Source: JAEEJA01 sp036343175 (GTDB lineage Bacteria > Bacillota > Clostridia > Lachnospirales > Lachnospiraceae). From it: 64,000 bases of DNA. The translations under genes were made by a program, and so were the position numbers. The stretch covers positions 67,342-131,341 of the forward strand of contig JAZASR010000002.1 of assembly GCA_036343175.1 (NCBI GenBank). The letters are read 5' to 3'. Below, in pieces: positions 54,968 through 63,465 of this stretch. The notes beneath the pieces were generated by a model. The model saw only the letters and a list, made by a program, of their open reading frames with translations, ran no database searches and had not been told where the DNA came from. Position 1 is the stretch's first letter, and each line of letters starts with the position of its first letter.

Positions 54968-56470
54968 TCAGCTTATAAATGGAGCTTCATGGATCTTCGC
55001 GTCAGCAAGCACGGCTTCGCTCCGGTCATGAGTGACCATAATTACGATACGCCGTCCTGCTTCAGCCTTTAAAAGCTCTATACATTTCTTTATCAATTCG
55101 CTTTCAAGTCCCTTACAGGGCTCATCCACAAGAAGCACCTGAGAGTGGTGAAGCAATGCGCGTATGAGCGAAGCTCTTCTCTTCATGCCGCCTGAATACT
55201 CACTTACCGGCTTATTGATATAGGATGACAGGCCAAGATATTTAATAAGCTTATAAGTATCGATATGATGATCATCAGCAGCTATAAGCACATTTCCGGC
55301 GCCGGATACAGTCTCGGAAAGGACGTCTTCCTGAAACATATAGGAGAACTTTACCTGTTCATGCTCTTTAACAGCATCCTCTCCTTCAAAAAAAACCATA
55401 TTTCCCGTATATTCCTTATCAAGACCTGCTATCATACGGAGCATTGTAGTCTTCCCGCTGCCGGATGGAGCTATCAGGCAATGTACACGTCCTGTTTCAA
55501 ATTCATCGTTATAATGCTCAAAAACCTTTTTATCCCCGAATGACCTGGAGATATCCTTTAGTACTATCCTGCTGATGACCGGTTCCCTATCAGGTCCTGT
55601 ATCATCATCAGGCTCATCAGGCTTAAATAAGCGGTCAAAGCCCTCATTAATAAGATCAATATCCCCATCATGATGATCGGCACCAGGCTCCGGGGCAGCC
55701 TTATATACTGCATTTGACATCTGTCCAAGCGTGATCCTCAACAGACATGTAAATATTTTCTCTGTCAGAAGACTTAAGAAAATGATAGTCAAAGTCCATG
55801 CAAAAAGGTCAGGAGTCAGAAGATATGCCTTGGACATATAGAGCCTTTCACCTATAGAGCCATCCGGTATGCCGATAACCTCAGCGGCGGTGCCCGACTT
55901 CCATGCAAGCCCTGTCCCAAGTGTCAGGGCACTTTCAAGATATGGCTTAAGTTCCGGACAATATATGAACCTGATCCTCTTAAACTTGGAGACGCGCATA
56001 ACAGCTGCCATCTCAAGCAGCTGCTTATCGGTATCCATCAACCCTTCCAGGATATTGGTATAGATAATCGGAAAGACCATTACAAATGAAATAAATATAG
56101 AAAGATAATCTGATGTGAACCAGATAAGAGCGAGTATTATAAAACCTGCGACCGGAACTGATCTCATAGCCAGGACCAGCGGTGCTAAGAAGTCCCTGAT
56201 AATATTATAACTGTATGAGATAACAGCAAAAAGGATACCAAGGGTGACTGAGATAATAAACCCGCATAATATTCTAAGAGAAGATCCGATAACTGACTGC
56301 CAGAAGCCTAAGCTCTGAACAAGCTCATAAAGACGGACCAATACCCTTACAGGCGAAACCAGGATAATATCCTGGCCGATCAGCCTGGCAAGCAGTTCCC
56401 ATATTATGAGCCATGCGGCGGCAGCCCAGATATGAACAGTAAGGAGACTTTCTTCATTCTTTTTCTTCAT
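54968..56470 (-). CDS. Fused ABC importer: permease and ATPase in one chain (SsuC/TauC + SsuB type)
   Basis: About 500 residues. Residues 1-255 are a six-helix BPD-type permease with the EAA-like loop (EMAAVMRVSKFKRIRFIYCP). After a charged linker (about 258-300) comes an ABC ATPase: Walker A APSGSGKTT, Q-loop MFQED, signature YSGGMKRR, Walker B VLLVDEP and switch MVTHD. Family members are normally two separate proteins, so this is a fusion. Start ATG 56470 (or TTG 56476). It works with the lipoprotein encoded upstream; a dimer would supply both permease and ATPase pairs. Substrate unknown (nitrate/sulfonate/thiamine-precursor class). Confidence 0.85.
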   Translation of the reverse strand: MKKKNEESLLTVHIWAAAAWLIIWELLARLIGQDIILVSPVRVLVRLYELVQSLGFWQSVIGSSLRILCGFIISVTLGILFAVISYSYNIIRDFLAPLVLAMRSVPVAGFIILALIWFTSDYLSIFISFVMVFPIIYTNILEGLMDTDKQLLEMAAVMRVSKFKRIRFIYCPELKPYLESALTLGTGLAWKSGTAAEVIGIPDGSIGERLYMSKAYLLTPDLFAWTLTIIFLSLLTEKIFTCLLRITLGQMSNAVYKAAPEPGADHHDGDIDLINEGFDRLFKPDEPDDDTGPDREPVISRIVLKDISRSFGDKKVFEHYNDEFETGRVHCLIAPSGSGKTTMLRMIAGLDKEYTGNMVFFEGEDAVKEHEQVKFSYMFQEDVLSETVSGAGNVLIAADDHHIDTYKLIKYLGLSSYINKPVSEYSGGMKRRASLIRALLHHSQVLLVDEPCKGLESELIKKCIELLKAEAGRRIVIMVTHDRSEAVLADAKIHEAPFIS

Positions 56471-56489
56471 TTCCAACTTTACCTGTTAA

Positions 56490-56525
56490 AAGACCCACAA
56501 AAAAATTTATCATTTTGTGGGTCCT
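56490..56525 (-). terminator. Hairpin between the binding protein and the fused transporter
   Basis: Perfect 11-base stem GACCCACAAAA/TTTTGTGGGTC with a 10-base loop, then a short U-run (UUUU) on the minus strand. Probably an attenuator that lowers transporter relative to binding protein, or an mRNA-stabilising 3' end. Confidence 0.6.
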
Positions 56526-56569
56526 TAATTATATTATCTTTTACCTATATCTACAGTATGCAGATAATA

Positions 56570-57730
56570 TCAGTAGTAGAAATCATCACCCGGCAAAGCA
56601 CCGCCGACGGCCTTTGGGTCTGCATCATAAAGAGTCTTAAGATAAGCGGAGAGCTCAGTTTTCATCTGATCCCCGTCAATAAATGTAATATTGCATTCCG
56701 GTATTGCCTTCTTTGCAACAGGCGCTGGCACTATATCATATTTACCGATAAGCTCTGATGCTTTGTCTGCATTTGAATTTACAAAATCGACTGAATCTTT
56801 ATATTCTCTGAGAAAGTCATCAACTGTATCTTTATTATTCTCTGCATAATCCCTTCGTGCAATAACCACACCCATTATCAGCTCGTGTCCGTCAGAGACC
56901 TTCTTCCACTCCTCTGTGAGATCAAGCACAGTCTTTATCTTGTCATTCTGAAGCATGGCTGCTGTAACAAACGGCTGAGGAAGCATAGCTATACCGCCAT
57001 TCTTAGCGATAGCTGCTACGCATTCTGCATGCTCTGACTTCCACTCTATAGTAACATCCCTATCCGGATCAAGTCCGTTCTTTGAAAGTATATAATCCAG
57101 TGTATATTCCGGTGTTGCGCCTTTACCTGATGCATATATGGTTTTCCCTTTAAGGTCATGTACACTGCTTACATCCTCGCCATTAGATACCATATAGAGT
57201 ACTCCAAGAGTATTTACCGCAAGTACCTGTATCTGGCCCTCTGTGCTGTTATAAAGAACTGAAGCCAGGTTTGCGGGTACACAGGCAATGTCAACATCCT
57301 TCTTTGCAATGAGCGGCGCTATGGCATCAGGAGCAGCCTCAAGCTGAAATGAATACAGACCATCTGACTCTGCATTGTCTGACTTATCCATAAGAGGGGC
57401 AAGACCCATGGCTGTAGGCCCTTTAAGGGCTGCTATTTTGGTGGCATACTCTGCAATATCCTCGGGATCATCATATATTTCTATAGAATCGTCAGATGAA
57501 AGTGTAAGTTCAGATGAATCAGCATCTTCTGAAGAAGATGTATCAGATGAGATATCAGATGTGGTCTCACTTGTTACTGAATTTGCAGCTGAGTCTGTAT
57601 CAATGGTATCAGCGGCGCCGCATCCTGTAAGGACCGCTGCTGAAATTACAGCGGAAATGGTAAGCGCATATGCGGACCTGATAAATGAAACTAACTTTTC
57701 ATGTGATGTGATAAATAATTTATTAAACAT
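56570..57730 (-). CDS. ABC transporter solute-binding lipoprotein (SsuA/NMT1-like)
   Basis: 386 residues. Signal peptide with lipobox AAVLTGC near residues 31-37, an Asp/Ser/Thr-rich linker (about 40-90), then a type II binding-protein fold with LAVNTLGVLYMVSNGEDVSS and LKGKTIYASGKGATPEYTLD, as in nitrate/sulfonate/THI5-like proteins. Perfect AAGGAG and a good promoter precede it. Delivers substrate to the fused permease-ATPase. Confidence 0.88.
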   Translation of the reverse strand: MFNKLFITSHEKLVSFIRSAYALTISAVISAAVLTGCGAADTIDTDSAANSVTSETTSDISSDTSSSEDADSSELTLSSDDSIEIYDDPEDIAEYATKIAALKGPTAMGLAPLMDKSDNAESDGLYSFQLEAAPDAIAPLIAKKDVDIACVPANLASVLYNSTEGQIQVLAVNTLGVLYMVSNGEDVSSVHDLKGKTIYASGKGATPEYTLDYILSKNGLDPDRDVTIEWKSEHAECVAAIAKNGGIAMLPQPFVTAAMLQNDKIKTVLDLTEEWKKVSDGHELIMGVVIARRDYAENNKDTVDDFLREYKDSVDFVNSNADKASELIGKYDIVPAPVAKKAIPECNITFIDGDQMKTELSAYLKTLYDADPKAVGGALPGDDFYY

Positions 57731-57769
57731 GATATCTCCTTAATTTTTAATTTTTAATAAGCGCCTATT

Positions 57770-57798
57770 ATTTTACGGGATAAAGGAATAATTTTCAA
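57770..57798 (-). promoter_or_regulatory. Sigma-A promoter of the ABC importer
   Basis: TTGAAA (57793-57798), 17-base spacer, TAAAAT (57770-57775) on the minus strand, right after the pckA terminator. Confidence 0.65.
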
Positions 57799-57805
57799 GT
57801 ATAAG

Positions 57806-57842
57806 AAAAGGCCCCGCCAGCGTATACCGCCGGCGAAGCCTT
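57806..57842 (-). terminator. Terminator after pckA
   Basis: GC-rich minus-strand stem AAGGC(TT)CGCC(G)GCG / CGC(T)GGCG(GG)GCCTT followed by UUUUCUU, 54 bases after the stop. Confidence 0.82.
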
Positions 57843-57895
57843 AATTTGATCAGTATATCTTGATCATCAAAGATTTAAAAACTCTGATGTTCACA

Positions 57896-59500
57896 TCAAA
57901 GCTGTGGGCCTGCTGCAACAAGCTCCTTGCCTTTTTCATTGCCTTCATACTTCTTGAAGTTGTCGATGAAGAGCTTAGCGAGCTTCTCAGCCTGCTTTGT
58001 CCAGTCATCAGGATTCTTATAAGTATCCTTAGGGTCAAGGATACCTGTATCAACACCTTCAAGAACTGTAGGAACTGTAAGATTGAAGATAGGGATGACC
58101 TTTGTAGGAGCTGCATCGATAGAGTGATCAAGGATAGCATCGATGATTCCACGTGTATCCTTAATAGAGATCCTCTTGCCTGTGCCGTTCCAGCCGGTGT
58201 TAACGAGATAAGCCTTTGCACCGCTCTTCTCCATGTGCTTTACAAGCTCTTCTGCATACTTTGTAGGATGGAGCTCAAGGAATGCCTGACCGAAGCATGC
58301 TGAGAATGTCGGGATAGGCTCTGTTACGCCGATCTCTGTTCCAGGGATCTTAGCTGTGAAACCTGAAAGGAAGTAATACTGTGTCTGTCCCTTGTCAAGG
58401 ATAGATACAGGAGGAAGTACTCCGAAAGCATCAGCTGAAAGGAAGATGACCTGCTTAGCAGCCGGTCCGTGAGAGATAGGGCGTACAATGTTCTTAATAT
58501 GATAAATAGGATATGATACACGTGTGTTCTGTGTTACAGAACCATCTGTGAAATCGATCTTTCCGTCATCGGAAACTGTAACGTTCTCAAGAAGAGCGTC
58601 ACGGCGGATAGCACCATAGATATCAGGCTCTGCATCCTTATCGAGGTCGATGACCTTAGCATAGCAGCCGCCTTCAAGGTTGAATACACCGTTGTCATCC
58701 CAGCCATGCTCATCATCACCGATAAGCTTTCTCTTAGGATCTGTAGAAAGTGTAGTCTTGCCTGTTCCTGAAAGGCCGAAGAAGATAGCTGTGTTCTCGC
58801 CATTCATATCTGTATTGGCTGAGCAGTGCATAGAAGCTATGCCCTTGAGAGGGAGATAGTAGTTCTGCATTGAGAACATACCCTTCTTCATCTCGCCGCC
58901 GTACCATGTATTAACGATAACCTGCTCGTGGCTTGTTACGTTGAACATAACAGCTGTCTCAGAACGAAGACCAAGCTCCTTGTAGTTCGCAACTGAACCC
59001 TTTGATGCGTTATATACGATGAAATCAGGCTCCTGATCGAACTCTTCCTGATTCTGAGGACGGATGAACATATTTGTTACGAAATGTGCCTGCCATGCAA
59101 CTTCCATGATGAAACGTACTTTCATACGTGTATCCTTGTTAGCTCCGCAGAAACCATCAACAACATAAAGCTTCTTATTGGAAAGCTCCTTCTTGGCAAT
59201 GTCCTTGACTGCTGCCCACTGATCTTTTGTTGCGCGATGGTTATCATTAGGATATTCATCAGATGTCCACCATACTGTATCATGTGAATTCTCATCATCA
59301 ACGATATACTTATCTTTAGGAGAACGTCCGGTAAACTTTCCTGTGAATACATCAACAGCGCCAAGCTCTGTCTCGTGACCTACTTCATAACCCTCAAGGC
59401 CTTCCTTTGTCTCCTCATTGAAGAGTACCTCATATGAAGGATTGTAAAGAATCTCCGGTGTTCCGGTAATACCGTACTTGGTAAGATCGATTTTTGCCAT
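57896..59500 (-). CDS. pckA: Phosphoenolpyruvate carboxykinase (ATP)
   Basis: 534 residues, family length. Kinase-1 motif GLSGTGKTTLSTD near 245-257, kinase-2 LIGDDEHGWDDNGVFNLEGG, and RVSYPIYHI. Interconverts oxaloacetate + ATP with PEP + CO2 + ADP; in rumen/gut anaerobes it usually fixes CO2 toward succinate. Standalone gene with its own promoter and terminator. Confidence 0.97.
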   Translation of the reverse strand: MAKIDLTKYGITGTPEILYNPSYEVLFNEETKEGLEGYEVGHETELGAVDVFTGKFTGRSPKDKYIVDDENSHDTVWWTSDEYPNDNHRATKDQWAAVKDIAKKELSNKKLYVVDGFCGANKDTRMKVRFIMEVAWQAHFVTNMFIRPQNQEEFDQEPDFIVYNASKGSVANYKELGLRSETAVMFNVTSHEQVIVNTWYGGEMKKGMFSMQNYYLPLKGIASMHCSANTDMNGENTAIFFGLSGTGKTTLSTDPKRKLIGDDEHGWDDNGVFNLEGGCYAKVIDLDKDAEPDIYGAIRRDALLENVTVSDDGKIDFTDGSVTQNTRVSYPIYHIKNIVRPISHGPAAKQVIFLSADAFGVLPPVSILDKGQTQYYFLSGFTAKIPGTEIGVTEPIPTFSACFGQAFLELHPTKYAEELVKHMEKSGAKAYLVNTGWNGTGKRISIKDTRGIIDAILDHSIDAAPTKVIPIFNLTVPTVLEGVDTGILDPKDTYKNPDDWTKQAEKLAKLFIDNFKKYEGNEKGKELVAAGPQL

Positions 59501-59557
59501 TGTAATATACCTCTTTCTTTATATTATAGTTCTGGGTAAAAACCCACATCGGAAAAC

Positions 59558-59563
59558 ATTATA
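59558..59563 (-). promoter_or_regulatory. -10 element upstream of pckA
   Basis: Perfect TATAAT about 58 bases before pckA; the best -35 is a weak TGTAAT 16 bases upstream. A small TGGGT/ACCCA hairpin lies in the leader (59532-59546). Confidence 0.45.
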
Positions 59564-59818
59564 CTACAATGGTTTTCAAAATTACAGTAAGTAAGGTAAA
59601 ATTTTCTTAAATGTTTTCCAGGAATAAAAGCTCATCAGTTTCCAAAGGTATATTTCCTCTCCCAAAGTCATCTCCCTGATCGAGGAAAAAAGCTTTTCGT
59701 CTATCACCGTAACGATTTTGATACAAGGGCATGATGAACACCCTATGCACACCCCTGTGCATGAGAACGGGCGTGATGGCGGAGCGTATGGTTTTTACAG
59801 GCATTCTGCAAATTCATA

Positions 59819-60097
59819 CTACTCATCGAACACATCACTATGTGTCCCAGTACGGGTAGCAGTCAGGGTTAGCTTGTCATCGCTGATTTCATAAATCAGG
59901 AGCCAATCAGGCATTACATGGCATTCCCTAAAGCCAGGATAGTCGCCTACCAGCGAATGATCCTTATATTCTCTGGGCAACGGATTTCCAGTCAACAGAA
60001 GATCGATGACATTCTCTAACAGACTCATGTCCAGCCCACGCTTCTTGCATCTCTTATAGTCTTTTCGGAATTTCTCGGTCGTCTTAAGTTCCATCAT
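59819..60097 (-). CDS. YafQ/RelE-family mRNA interferase toxin
   Basis: 92 residues. ELKTTEKFRKDYKRCKKRGL start, PLPREYKDHSLVGDYPGFRE, CHVMPDWLLIYEI and the catalytic-end TLTATRTGTHSDVF are YafQ signatures (His and Phe at the end retained). ATG overlaps the antitoxin stop by 4 bases. Cuts mRNA on the ribosome when free of its antitoxin. Confidence 0.93.
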   Translation of the reverse strand: MMELKTTEKFRKDYKRCKKRGLDMSLLENVIDLLLTGNPLPREYKDHSLVGDYPGFRECHVMPDWLLIYEISDDKLTLTATRTGTHSDVFDE

Positions 60098-60378
60098 TCA
60101 GCATCCAGCTCCTCAAACAATTCTCTGGCAGAGCTGTATGACTTCGCCTGAACTCTCCCGGCAGTAATGTCTCTTGCCTCCTGCATGGCTTCCTCGGTTT
60201 CCTTGTTATATCTCGGCATTTTGGCTTCAAATGGTAATCCTCCCACCAAAAGTGACTGCGTGAAAAACATATTCACGGCCTGTGGCAATGTCATGCCAAG
60301 ATTCTTATATAATTGCTCCACATTATTCTTTTTATCCTCTTCTACTCTCATGTTAAAAACTGCTTTTTTCGTAGCCAT
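60094..60378 (-). CDS. DinJ/RelB-family antitoxin
   Basis: 94 residues from ATG 60378 (AGGTG 5-6 bases upstream; an ATG at 60408 is the alternative). Ribbon-helix-helix start KKAVFNMRVEEDKKNNVEQL and TLPQAVNMFFTQSLLVGGLP are DinJ signatures. Binds the toxin and its own promoter. Confidence 0.93.
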   Translation of the reverse strand: MATKKAVFNMRVEEDKKNNVEQLYKNLGMTLPQAVNMFFTQSLLVGGLPFEAKMPRYNKETEEAMQEARDITAGRVQAKSYSSARELFEELDAE

Positions 60379-60415
60379 AGTATCACCTGTTATACCTGAT
60401 CTCCTCAAAAATATA

Positions 60416-61108
60416 TTATTGAAGTAAATTCAATACTCCTTGATTACTCTGATTCGCCTGTGTAATCATTGACGTTCCAACCTGTTCAAGTATATTATGT
60501 TTTGACAACTCTACCATTTCTTTTGCCATATCCGTATCTCTTATACGAGATTCAGCAGCCTGTGTATTTTCAGCAGTATTAGTGACATTCTTATAGGTAT
60601 GCTCAAGGCGGTTCTGTTGAGCACCAAAAGAGCTTCTCATAGATGAAATCTTGTCAACGGCAGTGCCTATAAGATCAATCGCATTGCTTGCTCCGTCTTC
60701 TGTGCTTACATCCACACCATTTATACCTAGAATATTCGTATCCATATAGCTCAGCGTTATGAACATTCCATCTCCAACTTCTGCACCAGATTGGATCCAG
60801 AGATTTTTAGCCGACCCATCTGTAACAGGCGGATCAATCGTATTATAAATAGGTGTTCGTTCAATTACTTCTTCTGTTTCTGTCCTATGTATCGTAAAGG
60901 ATGGTATATTGTTGATCTTATCGATAGCAACAGAATCATCATATTCTTCATTCTTACTTGCTAGAAGTGCTGTCTGACCAGTCATCCACCGATCACCATC
61001 TTCAGCATTATATATTCTTAAAAAAACACTTAGGTTGTTTTTCCTGATTTCCTCCCATGAATCCGTTGTACGGATCAACACATTCAAGAGCAAATCCAGC
61101 ATAACCAT
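60416..61108 (-). pseudogene. Flagellin C-terminal fragment
   Basis: The last 130 residues are clear flagellin: SSMRSSFGAQQNRLEHTYKN, ESRIRDTDMAKEMVELSKHN and ITQANQSNQGVLNLLQ at the stop. Before them lies IQSGAEVGDGM...MDTNILGINGVDVST, the D1 re-entry of flagellin. The conserved N-terminal D0/D1 half (about 150 residues) is missing; the first 100 residues of this frame are not flagellin-like, and an adjacent frame (61117-61000 region) reads a different peptide. So it is a broken or recombined flagellin, 38 bases before the antitoxin. Confidence 0.8.
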
Positions 61109-61126
61109 TTATGGAAGTCATGCTAA

Positions 61127-61336
61127 TTAACATATCATCACGTCCTCGGATAAGATAACAAAACAACCTGTCAGGGTAGCATGCACCTCATAAGACATAG
61201 CTCCACCATCAACCTCTTTAGTTGACCAGCTTAATCCATTCAGTCCTGCCTTCAATTCATCTCCAGTAATCGCCTCACTGACAGTAAAATCAGCACGAAC
61301 ACCTTTATAATCAAAGTGATACTTGCTTGATCTCAT
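61127..61336 (-). CDS. Small protein of unknown function coupled to the DUF697-like gene
   Basis: 69 residues, starting at an ATGA overlap with the preceding gene and with GAGG about 10 bases upstream, so probably translated. Sequence FDYKGVRADFTVSEAITGDE is beta-rich and soluble. Not recognised. Its C-terminus (CFVILSEDVMIC) may be scrambled at the junction with the flagellin fragment. Confidence 0.45.
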   Translation of the reverse strand: MRSSKYHFDYKGVRADFTVSEAITGDELKAGLNGLSWSTKEVDGGAMSYEVHATLTGCFVILSEDVMIC

Positions 61337-61896
61337 TCATCAAATACCTCTAACGCCTTTATAATTTTATTCTCAAATTGAGCCTGTGAGTTCTCTTCCA
61401 CAGACAATACGAGTTTTTCGAATGTTTCGTATGACGGCTGCTTAAATGCAAACGCATCGTTCTGCGGGAACACAAGCCTTATCAATTTTGTCATTTTTTT
61501 TACACTCGTAGGGTTTATTTCATCCCCTCGGGCTGAAAGCATCGTAAATGCTATTCCCAGTCTCCACGTCATAGTCTTTGCACAAATAGCATTAAAATAT
61601 ACTCCAATGATAGGTACATTACCCAATACTTTATCTGCAACGATATCAAACAAAAGCTCACTGCTCATTCCTGACACGATACCACTAACAAGTTCCTCAT
61701 CAACCTCTTTCCTGTTATAAAGATCTCTAATCTTATTAAGCATATCACCATAATGAGTAAATATAGTTGCACCATCCGCTATGAGAGTAAACGGAAATCC
61801 AAACAACCCACTCAGTCCCTGTATAAACATGTTTGAATTACCTTTCATCTCAATAATACTGTATGCAGTTTTTACCTTCTCAATAGATTGCTCCAT
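61333..61896 (-). CDS. Hypothetical protein, DUF697/YcjF-like hydrophobic core
   Basis: 187 residues, with AAAGGAG 7 bases before the ATG. Segment VLGNVPIIGVYFNAICAKTM followed by TWRLGIAFTMLSARG resembles the DUF697/YcjF-like helical hairpin; helices near 25-45 also look membrane-associated (LFGFPFTLIADGATIF). Function unknown. Heads a short unit with the 69-residue protein. Confidence 0.55.
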   Translation of the reverse strand: MEQSIEKVKTAYSIIEMKGNSNMFIQGLSGLFGFPFTLIADGATIFTHYGDMLNKIRDLYNRKEVDEELVSGIVSGMSSELLFDIVADKVLGNVPIIGVYFNAICAKTMTWRLGIAFTMLSARGDEINPTSVKKMTKLIRLVFPQNDAFAFKQPSYETFEKLVLSVEENSQAQFENKIIKALEVFDE

Positions 61897-62103
61897 TTCT
61901 GGTCTCCTTTCTTTAAATCCTCTATTCTATAATGAATTTTGACCTCTTAATCACCTAAAATGAAGGTGTATGATGTCTCCTTCAATTAATTGTATATCAT
62001 TTGTGATACATTTGCAAGTACTTTTAAAAGAACGCACCCACTAAATTCTGACATTTAGTGGTGTGCGCCTCACCTACACAGTACATATTGGTTTTCAAAA
62101 TGC

Positions 62104-62238
62104 TCATGCTGCTTCGATATTGTACTCCTCAATATCCTCTGGATTGTTAACCATAACATAAGAATCTCTAAATTTGCGAAGAACCGTCAATTCCACGCAA
62201 TTATCATCAAAATTTTCCCTCTTGGCACGAATGCATGC
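62104..62238 (-). pseudogene. C-terminal fragment of a CFI-box-type protein
   Basis: Too short for routine ORF lists. The minus-strand frame reads YLTTACIRAKRENFDDNCVE then LTVLRKFRDSYVMVNNPEDI and ends in IEAA before a TGA (62104-62106). The pattern TTAC...DDxCxELxxLRxFRDxY is the conserved C-terminal box of CFI-box-type proteins. No start is present; it abuts the hsdM remnant, so it is a recombination relic. Confidence 0.5.
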
Positions 62239-62243
62239 TGTTG

Positions 62244-62489
62244 TCAGATAGCGAGGACTTCCTCGCAGCCTTCGAGAAAACACCTGACACCCTGACGGAG
62301 TTCTCCGTCGAAACCTTCAGCAACGAGCTGCTGATATTTTTTATCAAATGCAGTAGAAATGTATTTCAGAAAGATAAGTCCGATGATTACATTTCTGTAT
62401 TCTGCTGCCGGGATATGTCCCCACAGCACGCAGACTGCATCCCAGATTTGTTTTTCAAAACCAATATTGGCGGTATTCTTTTCAGCCAT
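62244..62489 (-). pseudogene. HsdM (type I restriction methyltransferase) N-terminal remnant
   Basis: The first 65 residues, MAEKNTANIGFEKQIWDAVC then VLWGHIPAAEYRNVIIGLIF and LKYISTAFDKKYQQLVAEG, are a clear HsdM N-terminal domain. Normal HsdM has about 500 residues; here the frame diverges and stops after 81. The methyltransferase domain, hsdS and hsdR are absent. Ends at the hairpin-rich junction 62251-62309. Confidence 0.82.
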
Positions 62490-62718
62490 TTACTTTTTCC
62501 TCGCTTTCATTACTGTCATCCGGAATCATCTCTATAATATCGGAGACGTCACAATTCAAAACACCACAAATCTTAGCAAGAACGCTCGTAGTAACATTCT
62601 CATCCTTCCCGAGTTATGCAAGGGATGAAGAACTTATCTTTGCCGCTTCTCTCAGCTGCGTCTTTGTCATATCTCGTTCAATTAGCAGTTTCCATAATTT
62701 CTTATAACTAGTTTTCAT
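62482..62718 (-). pseudogene. XRE-family HTH regulator with an internal stop codon
   Basis: Read from ATG 62716-62718 with GGAGG upstream: a 78-codon Cro/C1-type regulator, TKTQLREAAKISSSSLA then LGKDENVTTSVLAKICGVLN and CDVSDIIEM. Codon 35 is TAA (62614-62616), exactly where relatives have Lys (AAA or AAG). Its end overlaps the hsdM start, so it was the regulator of the restriction operon. One A-to-T change would restore it. Confidence 0.82.
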
Positions 62719-62872
62719 TTTGAGCCTCCTCTACATTCCATGACTGACCATAAAGCTCACAATGATTATCCGAAAGCTTAAGCACCTTAGAGCCATCACT
62801 TATATTTTTCGGGATCAGTGAATCGTGTGCGATAGCCGGTAGAGCTGTAAGGCTCAGCACTGCAAGATCAAT
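62708..62872 (-). pseudogene. C-terminal remnant of a DUF2326-type protein
   Basis: Open frame after a TGA (62873-62875): DLAVLSLTALPAIAHDSLIP, then KVLKLSDNHCELYGQSWNVE and a TAG at 62708-62710. The LP-x-x-HDS and ELxGxxW motifs resemble the end of DUF2326 proteins of RecF/SMC-like (ABC-3C) defence modules. The N-terminal part is gone and the segment between the two motifs is short. Overlaps the XRE start by 11 bases. Confidence 0.4.
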
Positions 62873-62875
62873 TCA

Positions 62876-63281
62876 GCATATCATCTGCTTTTTTCTTAGC
62901 ATTTTGTTCTCTTCGGTGTCCGCTACCGTTACCAAACTTTAAACATTTATTTACTGGTATCAGCTTTAAGTAAAATTACATTTCTTGATCTTTGCATTTT
63001 GTTAACAGTTATGACCCCCAACGCACTAACTGAATCATTATATCATATTTTTACCATATGAATCGCTCTTATGGCTTGATCTTTTATATTACATTTCTGA
63101 GATCATTTACATGTAAGGAATCCCCATTACTCCTTTTCTTCTCGTCCAATAATGATCGTATTAACATCATTATGAGATGCATTTTAAAAGCTTCCCTCAC
63201 TATTAACATTATAGAACATAGTCTGTCCTATAAAATGCCTGATGCCTGCATTTACGTGAGGTCATACAGAAGGAGCTATTT
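62876..63281. other. Non-coding stretch with no recognised gene
   Basis: About 400 AT-rich bases. I see only short open frames without ribosome binding sites or family motifs on either strand. A TATAAA at about 63231 is a possible -10 for the small frame that follows. Confidence 0.4.
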
Positions 63282-63347
63282 ATGGCACATTTTGGGGCTG
63301 CAGCTCCACAGATGGGATTAACAGGACAGGGTAATCAGCTTTTATAA
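63282..63347 (+). CDS. Possible 21-residue peptide gene
   Basis: ATG GCA CAT... encodes MAHFGAAAPQMGLTGQGNQL plus one Leu, then TAA. An ideal AAGGAG lies 6 bases upstream (63270-63275). One of the few plus-strand candidates in the window. A 12-base direct repeat AGCTTTTATAAT (63337-63348 and 63358-63369) overlaps its end. No family recognised; could be the start of a truncated gene. Confidence 0.35.
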   Translation: MAHFGAAAPQMGLTGQGNQLL

Positions 63348-63385
63348 TTCATTAATAAGCTTTTATAATCGAATACACATAACTA

Positions 63386-63430
63386 AAAAAGGCCGTTAGC
63401 TTCAGCTCGTAAAGAACTAAGCAACGGCCT
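63386..63430 (-). terminator. Terminator after the ATPase remnant
   Basis: Minus-strand AGGCCGTT...AACGGCCT stem with an extended imperfect inner stem (GCTTAGTTC/GAGCTGAAGC), followed by six U residues (63385-63390). Lies 36 bases after the stop of the ATPase frame. Confidence 0.82.
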
Positions 63431-63465
63431 CTTATTATTTGTAGAATCAGCGTAAGAAGATTACA

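Noticed and set aside
59607..59804. 65-codon minus-strand frame after the toxin
   Set aside because: No clear ribosome binding site, no recognisable family, and not needed to explain the toxin-antitoxin pair. Could be a third small gene, but unsupported.
62235..62537. 100-codon plus-strand frame
   Set aside because: Antisense to the hsdM remnant, which has real family similarity on the minus strand.
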